This document shows positions 5,956 to 7,117 of a DNA stretch of 7,117 bases, one piece after another. The notes below the pieces were generated by a model, which was given only the letters and a program-made list of their open reading frames with translations, made no database searches and had not been told where the DNA came from. The position numbers and the translations under genes were made by a program. Position 1 is the stretch's first letter, and each line of letters begins with the position of its first letter. The DNA is taken from NCBI GenBank assembly GCA_900547255.1, contig URGC01000118.1, positions 1 through 7,117 of the forward strand. The letters are read 5' to 3'. This DNA comes from an uncultured Eubacterium sp. (GTDB lineage: Bacteria; Bacillota; Clostridia; Lachnospirales; Lachnospiraceae).

Positions 5956-5989
5956 AAAAAAATCCCACATAGATTTCTCTATGTGGGAT
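5956..5989 (-). terminator. rny: Strong intrinsic terminator of rny
   Basis: On the minus strand a perfect 12-bp stem (5962-5973 with 5978-5989; CCCACATAGA and its complement) closes on a GAAA tetraloop. It is followed at once by seven T (complement of A at 5956-5962); the first of these is also the last base of the stem. It begins about 19 bases after the rny stop, so rny is the last gene of its transcript and is insulated from the aminotransferase operon. Confidence 0.92.
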
Positions 5990-6008
5990 AATGAACTATA
6001 GTTATATA

Positions 6009-7117
6009 CTACTTTGCATAATCAACAGCTCGGGATTCACGTATAACGCTGACCTTAATCTGTCCTGGATATTCCATCTGATCTTCAATCTGCTTAGAAA
6101 TATCCCTTGCCATAAGTACCATATCTGAATCACTAACGACTTCAGGAACAACCATAACTCGAACTTCTCTACCGGCTTGAATGGCAAATGATTTCTCAAC
6201 TCCCTTAAAGGAATTGGTAATATCTTCTAATTGTTTAAGTCTGTTTGTATAAGTTTCTAATGTCTCTCTTCTTGCGCCTGGTCTTGCAGCAGATATTGTA
6301 TCAGCCGCCTGAACAAGACATGCAATTAAAGATTCTGGCTCTACATCTCCATGATGAGCTTCTACTGCATTGACAATGATTGGAGATTCCTTGTATTTTC
6401 TACAAAGATCAGCACCAATCTGTACATGAGTACCTTCCATCTCCCTGTCAATTGATTTACCAATATCATGTAATAAACCTGCTCTCTTGGCAGTCTTAAC
6501 ATCACATCCAACTTCCTCAGCTAAAAGCCCTGCAAGCTGTGCAACCTCAATTGAATGTTTAAGTACGTTCTGTCCATAACTTGTCCTGAAATGCATTCTA
6601 CCCAATAATCTGACTAACTCTGGATGTAATCCATGTACGCCAACCTCAAGAGTAGCATTCTCACCCTCTTCTTTGATTAAAACTTCTACTTCCTTCTGAG
6701 CTTTCTCAACCATCTCCTCAATTCTTGCTGGATGAATTCTTCCGTCAAGAATAAGTTTTTCGAGGGCAACTCTTGCTACCTCTCTTCTGATTGGATCAAA
6801 TCCAGATAAAATAACTGCCTCTGGTGTATCATCTATAATAAGCTCTACACCTGTAAGTGTCTCTAAAGTACGTATATTACGTCCTTCACGACCAATGATT
6901 CTACCCTTCATCTCATCACTTGGAAGCTGGACAACTGAAATAGTTGTCTCTGCCACATGATCAGCCGCACATCTCTGAATAGCTGATACAATGCAATCTC
7001 TGGCTTTCTTGTCTGCTTCCTCTTTAGCTCTGCTCTCATAAGCTTTAATCATAACAGCAGTGTCATGTTTAACTTCGTCTTCAACAGTCTTTAATAGATA
7101 TTCCTTTGCCTGTTCGG
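6009..7117 (-). CDS. rny: Ribonuclease Y, 5' end cut off by window edge
   Basis: Membrane-anchored endoribonuclease that starts mRNA decay in Firmicutes, where it does work done by RNase E in enterobacteria. The frame is open to the right edge, so 368 residues are visible out of about 515-520. The N-terminal membrane anchor and most of the coiled coil lie outside; the visible EQAKEYLLKTVEDEVKHD is the end of the coiled-coil region. The KH RNA-binding domain has GRIIGREGRN at visible residues 71-80. The HD domain has KHS (His187), the catalytic HDIGK (His216, Asp217) and EAHHGD (252-257). The C-terminus ends in the conserved ...VIRESRAVDYAK. A Met encoded at 7052 is internal, because conserved family sequence continues upstream of it. 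A strong terminator follows the TAG stop. No damage is seen. Confidence 0.97.
   Translation of the reverse strand, partial: EQAKEYLLKTVEDEVKHDTAVMIKAYESRAKEEADKKARDCIVSAIQRCAADHVAETTISVVQLPSDEMKGRIIGREGRNIRTLETLTGVELIIDDTPEAVILSGFDPIRREVARVALEKLILDGRIHPARIEEMVEKAQKEVEVLIKEEGENATLEVGVHGLHPELVRLLGRMHFRTSYGQNVLKHSIEVAQLAGLLAEEVGCDVKTAKRAGLLHDIGKSIDREMEGTHVQIGADLCRKYKESPIIVNAVEAHHGDVEPESLIACLVQAADTISAARPGARRETLETYTNRLKQLEDITNSFKGVEKSFAIQAGREVRVMVVPEVVSDSDMVLMARDISKQIEDQMEYPGQIKVSVIRESRAVDYAK

Noticed and set aside
6009..7052. Shorter rny starting at the Met encoded at 7052
   Set aside because: Conserved RNase Y sequence continues in frame upstream to the window edge, so this Met is internal.
1..7117. 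CRISPR arrays, tRNA or rRNA genes, insertion sequences, toxin-antitoxin or defence modules
   Set aside because: Looked for and not seen; all substantial frames are core metabolic, sporulation or RNA-decay genes with consistent composition.

Overview
This is an ordinary chromosomal stretch from a low-GC, AT-rich Gram-positive anaerobe, most likely a Clostridia/Lachnospiraceae-type gut Firmicute. That assignment is inferred from the AT-rich intergenic DNA, strong AGGAG-type ribosome binding sites, a sporulation gene (spoIIM), an RNase Y, a Bacillus/Geobacillus-like pyrimidine-nucleoside phosphorylase and clostridial-type protein sequences. No species can be named from the sequence alone.

Layout, left to right: (1) a minus-strand pyrimidine-nucleoside phosphorylase, cut by the left edge; (2) a divergent control region; (3) a plus-strand class I DAHP synthase (aroF), the only rightward gene; (4) a minus-strand pair, spoIIM and a NUDIX hydrolase, with the hydrolase upstream; (5) an intergenic region holding a long imperfect palindrome and the proC terminator; (6) a minus-strand operon of a type Ic aspartate/alanine-type aminotransferase followed 17 bases later by proC; (7) an AT-rich gap with the aminotransferase promoter and a strong terminator; (8) minus-strand RNase Y (rny), cut by the right edge.

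Functionally these are housekeeping genes: nucleoside salvage, entry to the shikimate pathway, amino-acid transamination and proline synthesis, nucleotide-sugar clean-up, mRNA turnover and forespore engulfment. The NUDIX-spoIIM pairing resembles the nudF-spoIIM neighbourhood of Bacillus subtilis.

I found no undescribed defence, mobile or biosynthetic system. The points worth a second look are small: a sigma-E-like promoter for spoIIM buried in the end of the NUDIX gene, an aroF terminator that appears to lie inside the convergent spoIIM coding sequence, a 63-base palindromic element with two mutually exclusive folds upstream of the NUDIX gene, and a NUDIX protein without the proline typical of ADP-ribose pyrophosphatases. 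No tRNA, rRNA, CRISPR array or insertion sequence was seen.
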